This document shows positions 15,634 through 24,135 of a DNA stretch of 64,000 nt, piece by piece. The position numbers were made by a program, and so were the translations under genes. Each line of letters opens with the position of its first letter. Position 1 is the stretch's first letter. Source of the DNA: an uncultured Prevotellaceae bacterium (GTDB lineage Bacteria > Bacteroidota > Bacteroidia > Bacteroidales > Bacteroidaceae); contig CACWOS010000008.1 in assembly GCA_902762565.1 (NCBI GenBank), forward strand, positions 1 to 64,000. The letters are read 5' to 3'. A model generated the notes under the pieces. It was given only the letters and a program-made list of their open reading frames with translations. It was not told where the DNA came from and searched no databases.

Positions 15634-16836
15634 GAAATCCCCGTATTCTTTTGCCATTTGTTTGTTCTTCAAATACGTCTCCACGTCCTTGTCGCCGCGA
15701 CCGCTGACGGTGAGCACCACCACGTCGTCCTTCTTAAATGTCAGCTTCTTCAGGGCTGCAATGGCATGGGCACTCTCGATAGCAGGGATGATGCCCTCCA
15801 TGCGCGTCAACTCGTAACCGCCATAGATAGCCTCGTCGTCATTGATGCTCAGCACCTGCGTGCGACCTTGTTTTGCCATGTTGCAATGCATTGGTCCCAC
15901 ACCAGGATAATCCAAACCTGCCGAGATGGTAAAGGCCTCCTGAATCTGGCCGTCCTCATCCTGCATCACCAGCATCTTCGCACCATGCAGGATACCCGTC
16001 GTACCGCGATGAATCGTTGCGGCCGTATAGTCGGTATCCCAGCCATGTCCGCCTGCCTCAGCCAAGACGATCTTCACACGGTCGTCATCCATATAGTGAT
16101 AGATGGTTCCTGCGGCATTGCTTCCGCCGCCGATGCAGGCTATCAAGTAGTCAGGATAGTCACGGCCGATCTTTTCCTCCAACTGCCACTTGATTTCCTC
16201 CGAGATAACGCTCTGCATGCGGGCTACCAAGTCTGGATAGGGATGCGGCCCCATCGTGGAACCAACGATGTAGAAGGTGTCAGCAGGATGACAGCACCAG
16301 TCACGAATGGCCTCCGAGCAGGCATCACTTAGCGTCATATTGCCTGTGCGGACGGGATGCACCTCAGCACCCAGCATCTTCATCCTTTCCACATTCGTGT
16401 GCTGGCGCTCCACGTCCGTTGCGCCCATAAACACTTCGCACTTCATGTTCATCAGCGCACACACCGTCGCCGTTGCCACACCGTGCTGACCTGCTCCCGT
16501 CTCGGCAATGATGCGCGTCTTGCCCATCTTCTTCGCCAACAGAATCTGACCGATGGTATTGTTAATCTTATGGGCACCCGTATGGTTCAGGTCCTCACGC
16601 TTCAAATACAGCTGACAGCCATATTGTTCACTCATGCGTTTGGCATAATAAAGGGGCGACGGACGTCCCACATAGTCCTTCAACAGTGCATGATACTCCT
16701 GCTTGAACGCCTCGCTCTCGATAATGGGCAGATAAGCATCCTGCAAGTCCTTTACACATTTGTAGAGTATCTCGGGCACGTAAGCACCGCCGAACTCTCC
16801 ATAGAAACCGTTCTTGTCAACTTGATAATTGCTCAT
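15631..16836 (-). CDS. trpB: Tryptophan synthase beta subunit
   Basis: A 401-residue PLP enzyme (fold type II) that joins indole and serine. K90 in HTGAHKINNT is the PLP lysine; GGGSNAAGTIYH binds the cofactor phosphate; GRGDKDVETY is near the end. It is of the TrpB1 type that works with TrpA. It is the first structural gene of the operon, 133 nt downstream of the leader peptide stop codon, so the whole operon lies under the attenuator. Confidence 0.96.
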   Translation of the reverse strand: MSNYQVDKNGFYGEFGGAYVPEILYKCVKDLQDAYLPIIESEAFKQEYHALLKDYVGRPSPLYYAKRMSEQYGCQLYLKREDLNHTGAHKINNTIGQILLAKKMGKTRIIAETGAGQHGVATATVCALMNMKCEVFMGATDVERQHTNVERMKMLGAEVHPVRTGNMTLSDACSEAIRDWCCHPADTFYIVGSTMGPHPYPDLVARMQSVISEEIKWQLEEKIGRDYPDYLIACIGGGSNAAGTIYHYMDDDRVKIVLAEAGGHGWDTDYTAATIHRGTTGILHGAKMLVMQDEDGQIQEAFTISAGLDYPGVGPMHCNMAKQGRTQVLSINDDEAIYGGYELTRMEGIIPAIESAHAIAALKKLTFKKDDVVVLTVSGRGDKDVETYLKNKQMAKEYGDF

Positions 16837-16891
16837 ATATATTATGTTTTTGTGTATAAACTATTCACTTTGTCACGTCTTTACTAAAACT

Positions 16892-16927
16892 TTGAGAGGC
16901 CCGTCGCAAGAACGACAGGCCTCTCAA
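16892..16927 (-). terminator. trp attenuator terminator hairpin
   Basis: A 15-bp stem (one U-G pair) with a 6-nt loop: bases 16892-16906 pair with 16913-16927; in the transcript UUGAGAGGCC... pairs with ...GGCCUCUCAA. It is followed after AG by UUUU. It lies between the leader peptide and trpB. Its 5' foot contains CUUGAG (16923-16928), which can pair instead with CUCAAG in the leader peptide codons (16986-16991), giving the mutually exclusive folds expected for attenuation. Confidence 0.8.
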
Positions 16928-16969
16928 GTATCTCTCCTATGACAAACTTATAGGTACGCGGCTATCTTC

Positions 16970-17026
16970 TCACGATTGTCCGAATCTTGAGTTGCGCCAC
17001 CACCAAAAGTTTGCAGTTTTTGTCAT
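16970..17026 (-). CDS. trpL: trp leader peptide with three consecutive Trp codons
   Basis: An 18-codon frame, MTKTANFWWWRNSRFGQS, ends with TGA at 16970-16972. Three TGG codons in a row (16997-17005) are most unlikely by chance and lie exactly where an attenuator needs them: just after a promoter and ahead of a terminator and the trp genes. From codon 12 to the stop codon the RNA can form a 9-position hairpin with one mismatch (16969-16977 with 16983-16991). Ribosome stalling at the Trp codons when charged tRNA-Trp is scarce would change this fold and allow transcription of trpB onward. The mechanism is inferred; the codons and hairpins are seen directly. Confidence 0.85.
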   Translation of the reverse strand: MTKTANFWWWRNSRFGQS

Positions 17027-17057
17027 ACTAAATACGCTTTTTATTTCTTTCTGTCGG

Positions 17058-17065
17058 CAAAATTA
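17058..17065 (-). promoter_or_regulatory. Promoter -7 element of the trp operon
   Basis: TAATTTTG on the reverse strand fits TAnnTTTG. Start near 17052, about 25 nt before the leader peptide and 215 nt before trpB. Confidence 0.65.
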
Positions 17066-17118
17066 CACTTTTTCTTTCTTTCTGCCAAATTTTTCTCTCT
17101 TTTTTTTCAAAAAATGCG

Positions 17119-17126
17119 TATCTTTG
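17119..17126 (+). promoter_or_regulatory. Promoter -7 element of the metallophosphatase gene
   Basis: TATCTTTG fits TAnnTTTG; start near 17133, about 33 nt before the ATG. It lies back to back with the trp promoter. Confidence 0.6.
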
Positions 17127-17165
17127 TAGCGACATTTTGTAATTCTGTAGAATCACTTTCAATCA

Positions 17166-18278
17166 ATGAAGACTATGTGGATGATTATATTCATGTTGCT
17201 ACCTTTGTTGGGCATCGGCTATATCGCTTGGCACATCTGGTGTCTATTGCCATGTGTATGGTGGTGGAAATTATTAGCCATTGTGCTGTTGGCCTGTCCG
17301 TTCTTTATTATGATGTTTGGCATGCGAGGGTTATACGATAGCATGCCTCTTTCTGTGGGCACAATATTATACGAGATAGGTACATCAAGTGTCTTCATCA
17401 TGATGTATCTGGTCATTCTCTTTCTGCTGCTCGACCTGGGGCGAATTCTCCACCTCGTATCGCGTACCTTATTATATAATAATTGGGGGACGATATTAGG
17501 TATTACCGTTATCATAGTGGCCATCTTCGTCTACGGCAACCTGCACTATCAACATAAATATCGTCAGGAGTTGACTCTTACCACCGACAAGAACTTGGAA
17601 CATCCCATAAAGTTAGTTATGATTAGTGACCTGCACATCGGCTATCATAATCCTCGCAAGGAACTCAGCCGATGGATAGATATGATGAATGAGGAGCAAC
17701 CCGACATAGTGCTCATTGCAGGTGACATCATTGATATGAGTATGCATCCGTTGAAAAAAGAGCGGATGCATGAAGAGTTTCATCGTTTGAAAGCGCCAAT
17801 CTATGCCTGCTTAGGCAATCATGAATACTATAGTGGACAACCTGGTGCTCTACAATTCTATCGTAATGCAGGTATCAACCTATTGCGCGATAGTGTTGCC
17901 ATCATTGGCGACTTATGTATTATTGGGCGCGACGACCGTGCCAATATACATCGCAAATCACTCGGGGCCATAATAAAATCAATAGATGGCAAATCGGCAA
18001 ATAGCAAATACATGGTTTTGCTTGACCACCAGCCCTACAATCTAGAACAGGCTGAGCACCATCATGTAGACTTCCAGTTCAGTGGGCATACTCATCACGG
18101 ACAGGTATGGCCTATCTCCTGGATTACGGAGAGCATCTATGAGTGTGCCCACGGTTCCTATCAACGCGGTAAAACCCAGTATTATGTCAGTAGTGGTCTT
18201 GGCATATGGGGCGGCAAATTCCGTATTGGCACACGCTCTGAATATATTGTAGCAGAAATAAGAAACCCCAAAAGATGA
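17166..18278 (+). CDS. Membrane-anchored metallophosphoesterase
   Basis: A 370-residue protein with about four N-terminal transmembrane segments (residues 1-140) and a calcineurin-like phosphoesterase domain. Metal-binding motifs are complete: MISDLHIGYHN, LIAGDIID, LGNHEYYSG, LLDHQPYN and FSGHTHHGQVWP. This layout matches the YkuE/YaeI group, some of which cleave UDP-2,3-diacylglucosamine or lipid pyrophosphates; the substrate here is unknown. The stretch GKSANSKY near residue 278 is encoded by three GCAAAT-type units (17987-18009) and may be another tandem-array insertion. Its stop codon overlaps the next start (ATGA). Confidence 0.8.
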   Translation: MKTMWMIIFMLLPLLGIGYIAWHIWCLLPCVWWWKLLAIVLLACPFFIMMFGMRGLYDSMPLSVGTILYEIGTSSVFIMMYLVILFLLLDLGRILHLVSRTLLYNNWGTILGITVIIVAIFVYGNLHYQHKYRQELTLTTDKNLEHPIKLVMISDLHIGYHNPRKELSRWIDMMNEEQPDIVLIAGDIIDMSMHPLKKERMHEEFHRLKAPIYACLGNHEYYSGQPGALQFYRNAGINLLRDSVAIIGDLCIIGRDDRANIHRKSLGAIIKSIDGKSANSKYMVLLDHQPYNLEQAEHHHVDFQFSGHTHHGQVWPISWITESIYECAHGSYQRGKTQYYVSSGLGIWGGKFRIGTRSEYIVAEIRNPKR

Positions 18279-20062
18279 AACAAGAAATTGCAAAGAGACT
18301 GGAACTCTTGCGCGAGGAGCTCCGTCGTGAACATCTGGGCGCATACATCTTCAACACCAGTGACCCTCACAACAGTGAATATACTGCCGACCATTGGAAA
18401 GGCAGAGAGTGGATTAGTGGTTTCAACGGTTCGGCAGGAACAGCAGTCGTTACCCTCAACAATGCAGCCTTATGGACAGACTCCCGCTACTTTATCGCTG
18501 CAGAACAACAATTGAAGGGTACAGAATATCAGTTGATGAAACTGAAGATAGAAGGTACACCTACCATAGCCGAGTGGTTGGGCAAGGAACTGGCCGATGC
18601 TGACAGCAAAGAAGTGGGTGCCGATGGCAGCACACATACTGTTTCAGATATCAGCGATTTGAAAGATGAACTCCGTCAACAAGGAGGTCTGACGCTCCGC
18701 ACCAATTTCGACGTATTACAGCGCATCTGGAAAGATCGTCCATCAATACCGTTTGATGCCATTATGCTACAACCCTACAATTTGGCAGGAGAGACAACTC
18801 CGCAAAAGTTAACTCGCATCCGTAAGACATTGCGTGAAATGCATGCCGATGGTATGTTGATGAGCCAGCTCGACGATATAGCCTGGACTCTAAACTTGCG
18901 AGGGTCAGACGTACACTGCTGTCCAGTATTCATCAGTCATCTACTGATAGGAAGTCAGCAGGCCACACTGTTTGTCGATGAATGCAAATTAACCCAAGAA
19001 GTACGCAGCTATCTTGCAGAACAACAGATCACGACACGTCCCTACAAGGCTGTGGGTGAAACACTACAGAAGTGGGGTGAGTGGAACATCCTTATCAATC
19101 CAAATGAGGTAAGCGAAGCATTGGCCCGACAAGTCAAAGCCCATGAAATCATCCGTAAACCATCGCCTGTTCCTGCCATGAAAGCCATAAAAAACGAGGC
19201 TGAGCAACAAGGCATACGCAACGCGATGGTAAAGGATGGTATCGCACTCGTCAAATGGCTTCGATGGTTGAAACCTGCCGTAGAGGCTGGTGGACAAACA
19301 GAGATTACAATTAGCGATAAGCTAGAACAACTGCGCAGCGAACAACCCTTGTATCGCGGACTCTCGTTCGACACCATTGCCGGATATGAGGAACACGGTG
19401 CTATCGTACACTATGAGGCAACACCAGAAACAGACAAAGTCTTAGAACCCCGTGGATTGCTACTCGTTGACAGTGGAGCACAATATCAGGACGGAACTAC
19501 AGATATCACACGTACCATTGCCCTAGGTCCATTGACTGATGAGCAACGTAAGGTCTACACGCTAGTGCTAAAAGGCCATATTGACCTACAAATGCTTCAT
19601 TTTCCCGATGGAGCCAGTGGTACACAACTTGATGCTATAGCCCGTCAACCTTTGTGGCAAGCTGGTCTCAACTATCTGCATGGCACAGGGCATGGCGTGG
19701 GAGCCTATCTCAACGTCCACGAAGGACCACACCAGATTCGCATGGAATGGAAACCTACCCCACTACGTAAGGGCATGACCGTGACCGACGAGCCAGGCAT
19801 CTACTTAGAGGGGCGCTTTGGCGTACGTACGGAAAACGTATTGTTAATACAGGATGCTGAAGAGACTGAGTGCGGACGATTCCTACGTTTCGAAACCCTA
19901 ACACTCTGTCCTATTGACACCACACCCATCCTGTCCGAGCTGTTGAATAAAGAAGAGATAGATTGGTTGAATACCTATCATGCTGAGGTATATAACAAAC
20001 TCGCCCCCCACCTAAACGATGAAGAGCGAGTCTGGTTGCAAGAAGCCACACGGCCTCTATAA
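18275..20062 (+). CDS. Xaa-Pro aminopeptidase (M24B)
   Basis: A 595-residue aminopeptidase P-like enzyme removing N-terminal residues before proline. It has two N-terminal creatinase-like domains and a C-terminal pita-bread domain with the five dinuclear-metal ligands D399 and D410 (VDSGAQYQDGTTDIT), H473 (GTGHGVG), E506 (TVTDEPGIY) and E520 (RTENVLL). The length matches the long, three-domain form. The ATG overlaps the preceding stop codon by 4 nt, so the two genes are coupled. No signal peptide, so cytoplasmic. Confidence 0.9.
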   Translation: MKQEIAKRLELLREELRREHLGAYIFNTSDPHNSEYTADHWKGREWISGFNGSAGTAVVTLNNAALWTDSRYFIAAEQQLKGTEYQLMKLKIEGTPTIAEWLGKELADADSKEVGADGSTHTVSDISDLKDELRQQGGLTLRTNFDVLQRIWKDRPSIPFDAIMLQPYNLAGETTPQKLTRIRKTLREMHADGMLMSQLDDIAWTLNLRGSDVHCCPVFISHLLIGSQQATLFVDECKLTQEVRSYLAEQQITTRPYKAVGETLQKWGEWNILINPNEVSEALARQVKAHEIIRKPSPVPAMKAIKNEAEQQGIRNAMVKDGIALVKWLRWLKPAVEAGGQTEITISDKLEQLRSEQPLYRGLSFDTIAGYEEHGAIVHYEATPETDKVLEPRGLLLVDSGAQYQDGTTDITRTIALGPLTDEQRKVYTLVLKGHIDLQMLHFPDGASGTQLDAIARQPLWQAGLNYLHGTGHGVGAYLNVHEGPHQIRMEWKPTPLRKGMTVTDEPGIYLEGRFGVRTENVLLIQDAEETECGRFLRFETLTLCPIDTTPILSELLNKEEIDWLNTYHAEVYNKLAPHLNDEERVWLQEATRPL

Positions 20063-20076
20063 TTTCTTTTCTTTTT

Positions 20077-21384
20077 TCAGCGTAGCGCCTTTTTCATCCA
20101 TTCCATCTGCCCACGATCCGTCGCATCACTGGTCCAATGTTCGTTGATAGGTGTCAACAGGCTCTCCTTTTCGCATGTCATCACATTCCAGACGGCATAC
20201 GACGTTGTGGGTGGACAGGTATCATCGTTATAACCCCATGTCATATAAACAGGTGTCTTGATGTGACGGGCAAAGTTTACGACATCATAGTAAGGCAACA
20301 CCTTCATGCAAGCCTCATTGTAGGCACCACTCTCCTTTGTAAAGTGAGGGTAACCACTTGTTAAACCAGCCGAACCTGCTGCCATATCACTCAGTGCAGG
20401 ATGGTTGGCACAGCATCCCGTTATACGCGTATCGAGTGCTGACGCTATCAATGCTAAGGCACCGCCCTGGCTACCACCCTGAACAAAGACATTCCGTCCG
20501 TCCCATTCAGGCAAAGATGTCAATACATCGATACAACGTACCAGTCCTAAATAGACATGTCGCATATAGTATTGCTCACGATTTTCTAAGTTTTGACGCA
20601 GGTATCCGTTGTCACGATTGTTAAAAGCCGCATTGATTTCTGACCATTGTTGGTCGGCCATCGTTGGGTTCAATCCATGAATCTCTATAGCCAAGCGAAT
20701 AAAACCGTTCTCAGGATAGAAGCGACGTGCAGTAGCGTCCTTGATGGTCTTCACACCAGCTCCTGGAGGTGTCAGTACCACAGGACAGGAGGCTTTCTTC
20801 GCACCTTTGGGCATCAACAGATAGGCATAAAACGAATGGCGCTGACGGTCGATATCAATCTTCAGACGATAACACTCAACCCTTTCATTAGATAATTCAG
20901 CCACAAACTCCTTCGTATAGTGCATGGGCATCTTCTTGTTCTCCTCCAGTTGCTGTTGCCAGAACGTCCAAAAGTCCTTCGGTTCTTGAGTGAAAGGCCG
21001 TATCTCTGTAGGAGAAAAGCCGATCTTCACATGGTGAGAGTACGTTTTACCATCTAACGTCATTTTTAGGCGCAGGTCACGGAAGCAAGGCTTCTTAGCC
21101 GTCCCCATACTAATTTTTGCACGACCACATTTCAACTGCACAGATCCATGCTGATCGGCAGGCAATAGGTCGGTTCCTATCTCCCACTCCACCAGTCCGT
21201 CGCGCGGAATACCATACTTATAGAATTGTACCTCAACAGTGGCCTTCTCGCCAGTCTTGTATAGCCAGTCAGCATGGTCGGGCACCGTCACCCACAGATA
21301 GTCACTGCGGTAAGGATAATTCTCTGCCTGCACAGCTATTAACGTGCAAAGCATCAACATTAGAAAAAAAAATCGTTTCATCAT
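20077..21384 (-). CDS. Secreted CE7-type acetyl (xylan) esterase
   Basis: A 435-residue exported alpha/beta hydrolase with signal peptide MMKRFFFLMLMLCTLIAVQA and an N-terminal beta domain (to about residue 125). The catalytic domain resembles AXE1/cephalosporin-C deacetylases: CPVVLTPPGAGVKTIK, the nucleophile motif VQGGSQGGALAL, TWGYNDDTCPPTTSYAVWN with the acid, and a C-terminal NEHW with the likely histidine. It probably removes acetyl groups from xylan or other glycans. It lies 37 nt downstream of the BASS transporter gene; that gap contains a heptamer array. Confidence 0.8.
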   Translation of the reverse strand: MMKRFFFLMLMLCTLIAVQAENYPYRSDYLWVTVPDHADWLYKTGEKATVEVQFYKYGIPRDGLVEWEIGTDLLPADQHGSVQLKCGRAKISMGTAKKPCFRDLRLKMTLDGKTYSHHVKIGFSPTEIRPFTQEPKDFWTFWQQQLEENKKMPMHYTKEFVAELSNERVECYRLKIDIDRQRHSFYAYLLMPKGAKKASCPVVLTPPGAGVKTIKDATARRFYPENGFIRLAIEIHGLNPTMADQQWSEINAAFNNRDNGYLRQNLENREQYYMRHVYLGLVRCIDVLTSLPEWDGRNVFVQGGSQGGALALIASALDTRITGCCANHPALSDMAAGSAGLTSGYPHFTKESGAYNEACMKVLPYYDVVNFARHIKTPVYMTWGYNDDTCPPTTSYAVWNVMTCEKESLLTPINEHWTSDATDRGQMEWMKKALR

Positions 21385-21405
21385 CTCTCAGTAGTTTGTT
21401 TGTTA

Positions 21406-21433
21406 TTTCACTTATCACTCATTACTTATCACT
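21406..21433. repeat. Tandem heptamer (TTTCACT) array at the 3' end of the BASS gene
   Basis: TTTCACT, TATCACT, CATTACT, TATCACT at exact 7-nt spacing. It includes the stop codon (21422-21424) and the last codons of the transporter gene, and is followed by CGCATAGCGCC. It belongs to the family flanking gldN (38303, 39507). Confidence 0.85.
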
Positions 21434-22384
21434 CGCATAGCGCCTATAGTGCCACAATTCCAGCGAATTGATAATATTCTGCCACAATACGTAACAGCCT
21501 GCACCAATAGATGACACAGGATTCAGATACATATAGGCCACCCAGATGCTCAGCGCCGTATTCTTCTGGAATAGCGCCTGTCCAGCATTCACTTCTTCAC
21601 CCATTTGTCGTCCTATAACGCGACCAATGCCAAACTGTACGAAACAGAGCAGGAACGTGGTTATAGCTATCATCAATAACAGAAACAACGATGCACTGCT
21701 GTGAACGATATTCTTTACGGTAATGCCTGTAGTAATGCTCAACGAGATGGACCAAAAATAAAAGCTCAGATTAGGTTGCGCAGCTATCTTAGCACAGAGA
21801 TTTTTGACAAAATGCTGCATCAGCCACCCTAAGACTAAGGGCAACAACAAAACAATACTAACCTTCTGCAGTATTATCAAGAATGCATCGAAAAAAGATA
21901 CATGCTCTGATTGTTCCAAGATAGGAAATACTAGCGGTATCATCAGTGCCGACACCAAAGAAGAAATAAGCACGTATGTCGTCATCGTCGAGATGTTTCC
22001 TCCCAATTTGCCAACTACGACAGGTGCTGCCGATGCTGCAGGTCCGATGATGCACGTCAACACGGCCTCCCACAACAACTTTTGTTCCACATCAGCCTCA
22101 ACCCAAAAGATAACACCTATATTAACAGCGACTAACAACAACTGAGCCACCAGCACACCGATGTGCCAGCAATGCGGACGCATCTGGTGGAAGTCGACCT
22201 TGCAGAAGGTGACAAATAGTGTTAAGAAGACGAACAGCGGAAAGATGACGTCAAACACGGGGCTTAACTCATTGCCAAGTTCTTCTAATTGCGGTACATA
22301 ATAAAAAGTCAGATAACACAACGTACCCACAGCAATGGCCACAGGCAGCGTCCAATCTTTTAAGAATCTTAGCAGTTTGTCCAT
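21422..22384 (-). CDS. BASS-family (bile acid:sodium symporter-like) transporter
   Basis: A 320-residue membrane protein with about ten hydrophobic segments, resembling the SBF/BASS family of sodium-coupled organic anion carriers. The family-typical ECLIGPAAS-like segment is seen as CIIGPAASAAPVVVGKLGGN. The substrate is unknown; bile acids are not implied. A TTG 12 nt upstream opens the frame further, but the -7 element overlaps it, so the ATG at 22382-22384 is the likely start, almost at the transcription start. The last codons are formed by a heptamer array. Confidence 0.8.
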   Translation of the reverse strand: MDKLLRFLKDWTLPVAIAVGTLCYLTFYYVPQLEELGNELSPVFDVIFPLFVFLTLFVTFCKVDFHQMRPHCWHIGVLVAQLLLVAVNIGVIFWVEADVEQKLLWEAVLTCIIGPAASAAPVVVGKLGGNISTMTTYVLISSLVSALMIPLVFPILEQSEHVSFFDAFLIILQKVSIVLLLPLVLGWLMQHFVKNLCAKIAAQPNLSFYFWSISLSITTGITVKNIVHSSASLFLLLMIAITTFLLCFVQFGIGRVIGRQMGEEVNAGQALFQKNTALSIWVAYMYLNPVSSIGAGCYVLWQNIINSLELWHYRRYASDK

Positions 22385-22393
22385 AATTCGCTG

Positions 22394-22401
22394 CAAAAGT
22401 A
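22394..22401 (-). promoter_or_regulatory. Promoter -7 element of the BASS-esterase operon (near-leaderless)
   Basis: TACTTTTG on the reverse strand; its last base is 10 nt from the ATG, so the leader should be about 4 nt. Confidence 0.55.
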
Positions 22402-22506
22402 CGAATAAGTGAGCAAAATGCCAAATTTATTTGAGTATTTTCGAACGGAAGTAGCTTCGACGAAGTCAAATGTACGAAAAATAATTGAGAAATAAGAATT
22501 ATTTCG

Positions 22507-22514
22507 TATCTTTG
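22507..22514 (+). promoter_or_regulatory. Promoter -7 element of yifB/comM
   Basis: TATCTTTG fits TAnnTTTG; start near 22520, about 16 nt before the ATG at 22537. Confidence 0.6.
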
Positions 22515-22536
22515 CACTCAAAACAACGATTATACT

Positions 22537-24084
22537 ATGTTAGTAAAGACATATTGTGCGGCAGTCAACGGCTTGGAAGTCACAACGGTAACAGTAGAGG
22601 TCAGCATGTCGCGAGGCGTGCAGTTCCATCTGACCGGTCTGGCCGACACTGCCGTCAAGGAGAGCTACGATCGTATCAAAGCCGCCCTTACCAACAACGG
22701 TTTCAAGATGCCAACGATGGACATCACCGTCAATTTGGCTCCTGCCGATATCAAAAAGGAGGGGTCGGGTTATGACTTGCCACTGGCTATTGGCATTCTT
22801 GCAGCCAACGGCAAGGTTACCAGCGATATGTTGGAAAAATATATGTTGGTAGGCGAACTAGGACTCGACGGTCGTCTACAACCCATACGCGGTGCTCTAC
22901 CCATTGCCATCCGTGCCCGTGCTGAAAAATTCAAAGGACTCATCGTACCACAGCAGAACATCCGCGAAGCGGCTGTTGTCAACCAACTGGAGGTCTATGG
23001 TATGGACTCACTAATGGATGTCATCAACTTCCTAAATGGCAACTCTAATAATGTGCCTACCATCATCGACACGCGTCGCGAATTCTACGAACAGCAGAAC
23101 CATTACGAACTCGACTTTGCCGACGTCAAAGGACAGGAGAGCGTCAAACGCGCCTTGGAGGTGGCTGCTGCCGGTGGACACAACCTGATTATGATAGGCC
23201 CGCCAGGTAGTGGTAAGTCGATGTTGGCCAAGCGGTTGCCCAGCATTCTACCACCCCTATCGCTGGCCGAGAGTTTGGAGACCACCCAAATTCATAGTGT
23301 AGCAGGTAAACTGAGTCGTGACACCAGTCTTATCAGCCAGCGTCCCTTCCGTGCGCCCCACCATACTATTTCACAAGTCGCTTTGGTCGGTGGTGGCAAC
23401 AATCCACAACCTGGCGAAATTAGTTTGGCTCATAATGGCGTCCTCTTCCTTGACGAGATGCCAGAACTGAGCCGAAGTGTGCTTGAAGTATTGCGCCAAC
23501 CTTTGGAAGACCGCAAGATAAGTATCAGTCGTGCCAAGTACAGCGTCGAATATCCTTGCTCGTTTATGCTCGTAGCCTCGATGAACCCTTGTCCCTGCGG
23601 CTATTATGGCGACCCAACCCACCATTGCGTCTGCACGCCTGGCCAAATACAACGTTACATGAACAAAATTAGTGGTCCTCTACTCGACCGCATAGACATC
23701 CATTGTGAAATTCAAGCTGTGCCCTTCAAGCAATTGTCTGAGATGCAACCAGGAGAAGCCAGTGAGAAGATTCGCGAACGCGTCATTGCCGCCCGCAAAA
23801 TTCAGGAAGAGCGTTTTCGTCCCTTTAAAGGCATCCATTGCAATGCCATGATGAGCGAAAAGATGCTCCATCAGTTTGCTGAACCTGATGAAGCTTCACT
23901 CGACATGCTCCGTATGGCGATGGAACGCTTGAAACTCTCAGCCCGAGCCTATAGTCGCATCCTGAAGGTCGCCCGCACCATTGCCGACCTTGCCGGCAGC
24001 GAGAAAGTACAGTCCATGCACATAGCTGAAGCCATTGGCTATCGCAATCTTGACCGTGGCGACTGGGCAGAACGAGGGTTATAA
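22537..24084 (+). CDS. comM: YifB/ComM family AAA+ ATPase
   Basis: A 515-residue protein with the three parts of the family: N-terminal ChlI-like S5-fold domain (MLVKTYCAAVNGLEVTTVTVEVSM...), AAA+ Mg-chelatase-like domain with Walker A MIGPPGSGKSMLAKRLP near residue 220 and Walker B GVLFLDEMPE, and a C-terminal helical domain. The zinc-binding NPCPCGYYGD...HHCVCTPGQ motif is intact. In Vibrio, ComM is a helicase that extends D-loops during natural transformation; the role in Bacteroidota is unproven. Confidence 0.9.
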   Translation: MLVKTYCAAVNGLEVTTVTVEVSMSRGVQFHLTGLADTAVKESYDRIKAALTNNGFKMPTMDITVNLAPADIKKEGSGYDLPLAIGILAANGKVTSDMLEKYMLVGELGLDGRLQPIRGALPIAIRARAEKFKGLIVPQQNIREAAVVNQLEVYGMDSLMDVINFLNGNSNNVPTIIDTRREFYEQQNHYELDFADVKGQESVKRALEVAAAGGHNLIMIGPPGSGKSMLAKRLPSILPPLSLAESLETTQIHSVAGKLSRDTSLISQRPFRAPHHTISQVALVGGGNNPQPGEISLAHNGVLFLDEMPELSRSVLEVLRQPLEDRKISISRAKYSVEYPCSFMLVASMNPCPCGYYGDPTHHCVCTPGQIQRYMNKISGPLLDRIDIHCEIQAVPFKQLSEMQPGEASEKIRERVIAARKIQEERFRPFKGIHCNAMMSEKMLHQFAEPDEASLDMLRMAMERLKLSARAYSRILKVARTIADLAGSEKVQSMHIAEAIGYRNLDRGDWAERGL

Positions 24085-24108
24085 TTTGCAGTCTCGTTGT
24101 TTTTTGAT

Positions 24109-24116
24109 TATCTTTG
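24109..24116 (+). promoter_or_regulatory. Promoter -7 element of the subtilisin-like protease gene
   Basis: TATCTTTG fits TAnnTTTG. It lies downstream of an alternative non-ATG start and so fixes the protease start at the ATG of 24136. Confidence 0.6.
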
Positions 24117-24135
24117 CACCAAACTACAAGAATGT

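Noticed and set aside
15658..16332. A 224-codon frame antisense to trpB
   Set aside because: His-rich reverse reading of trpB; no independent signal.
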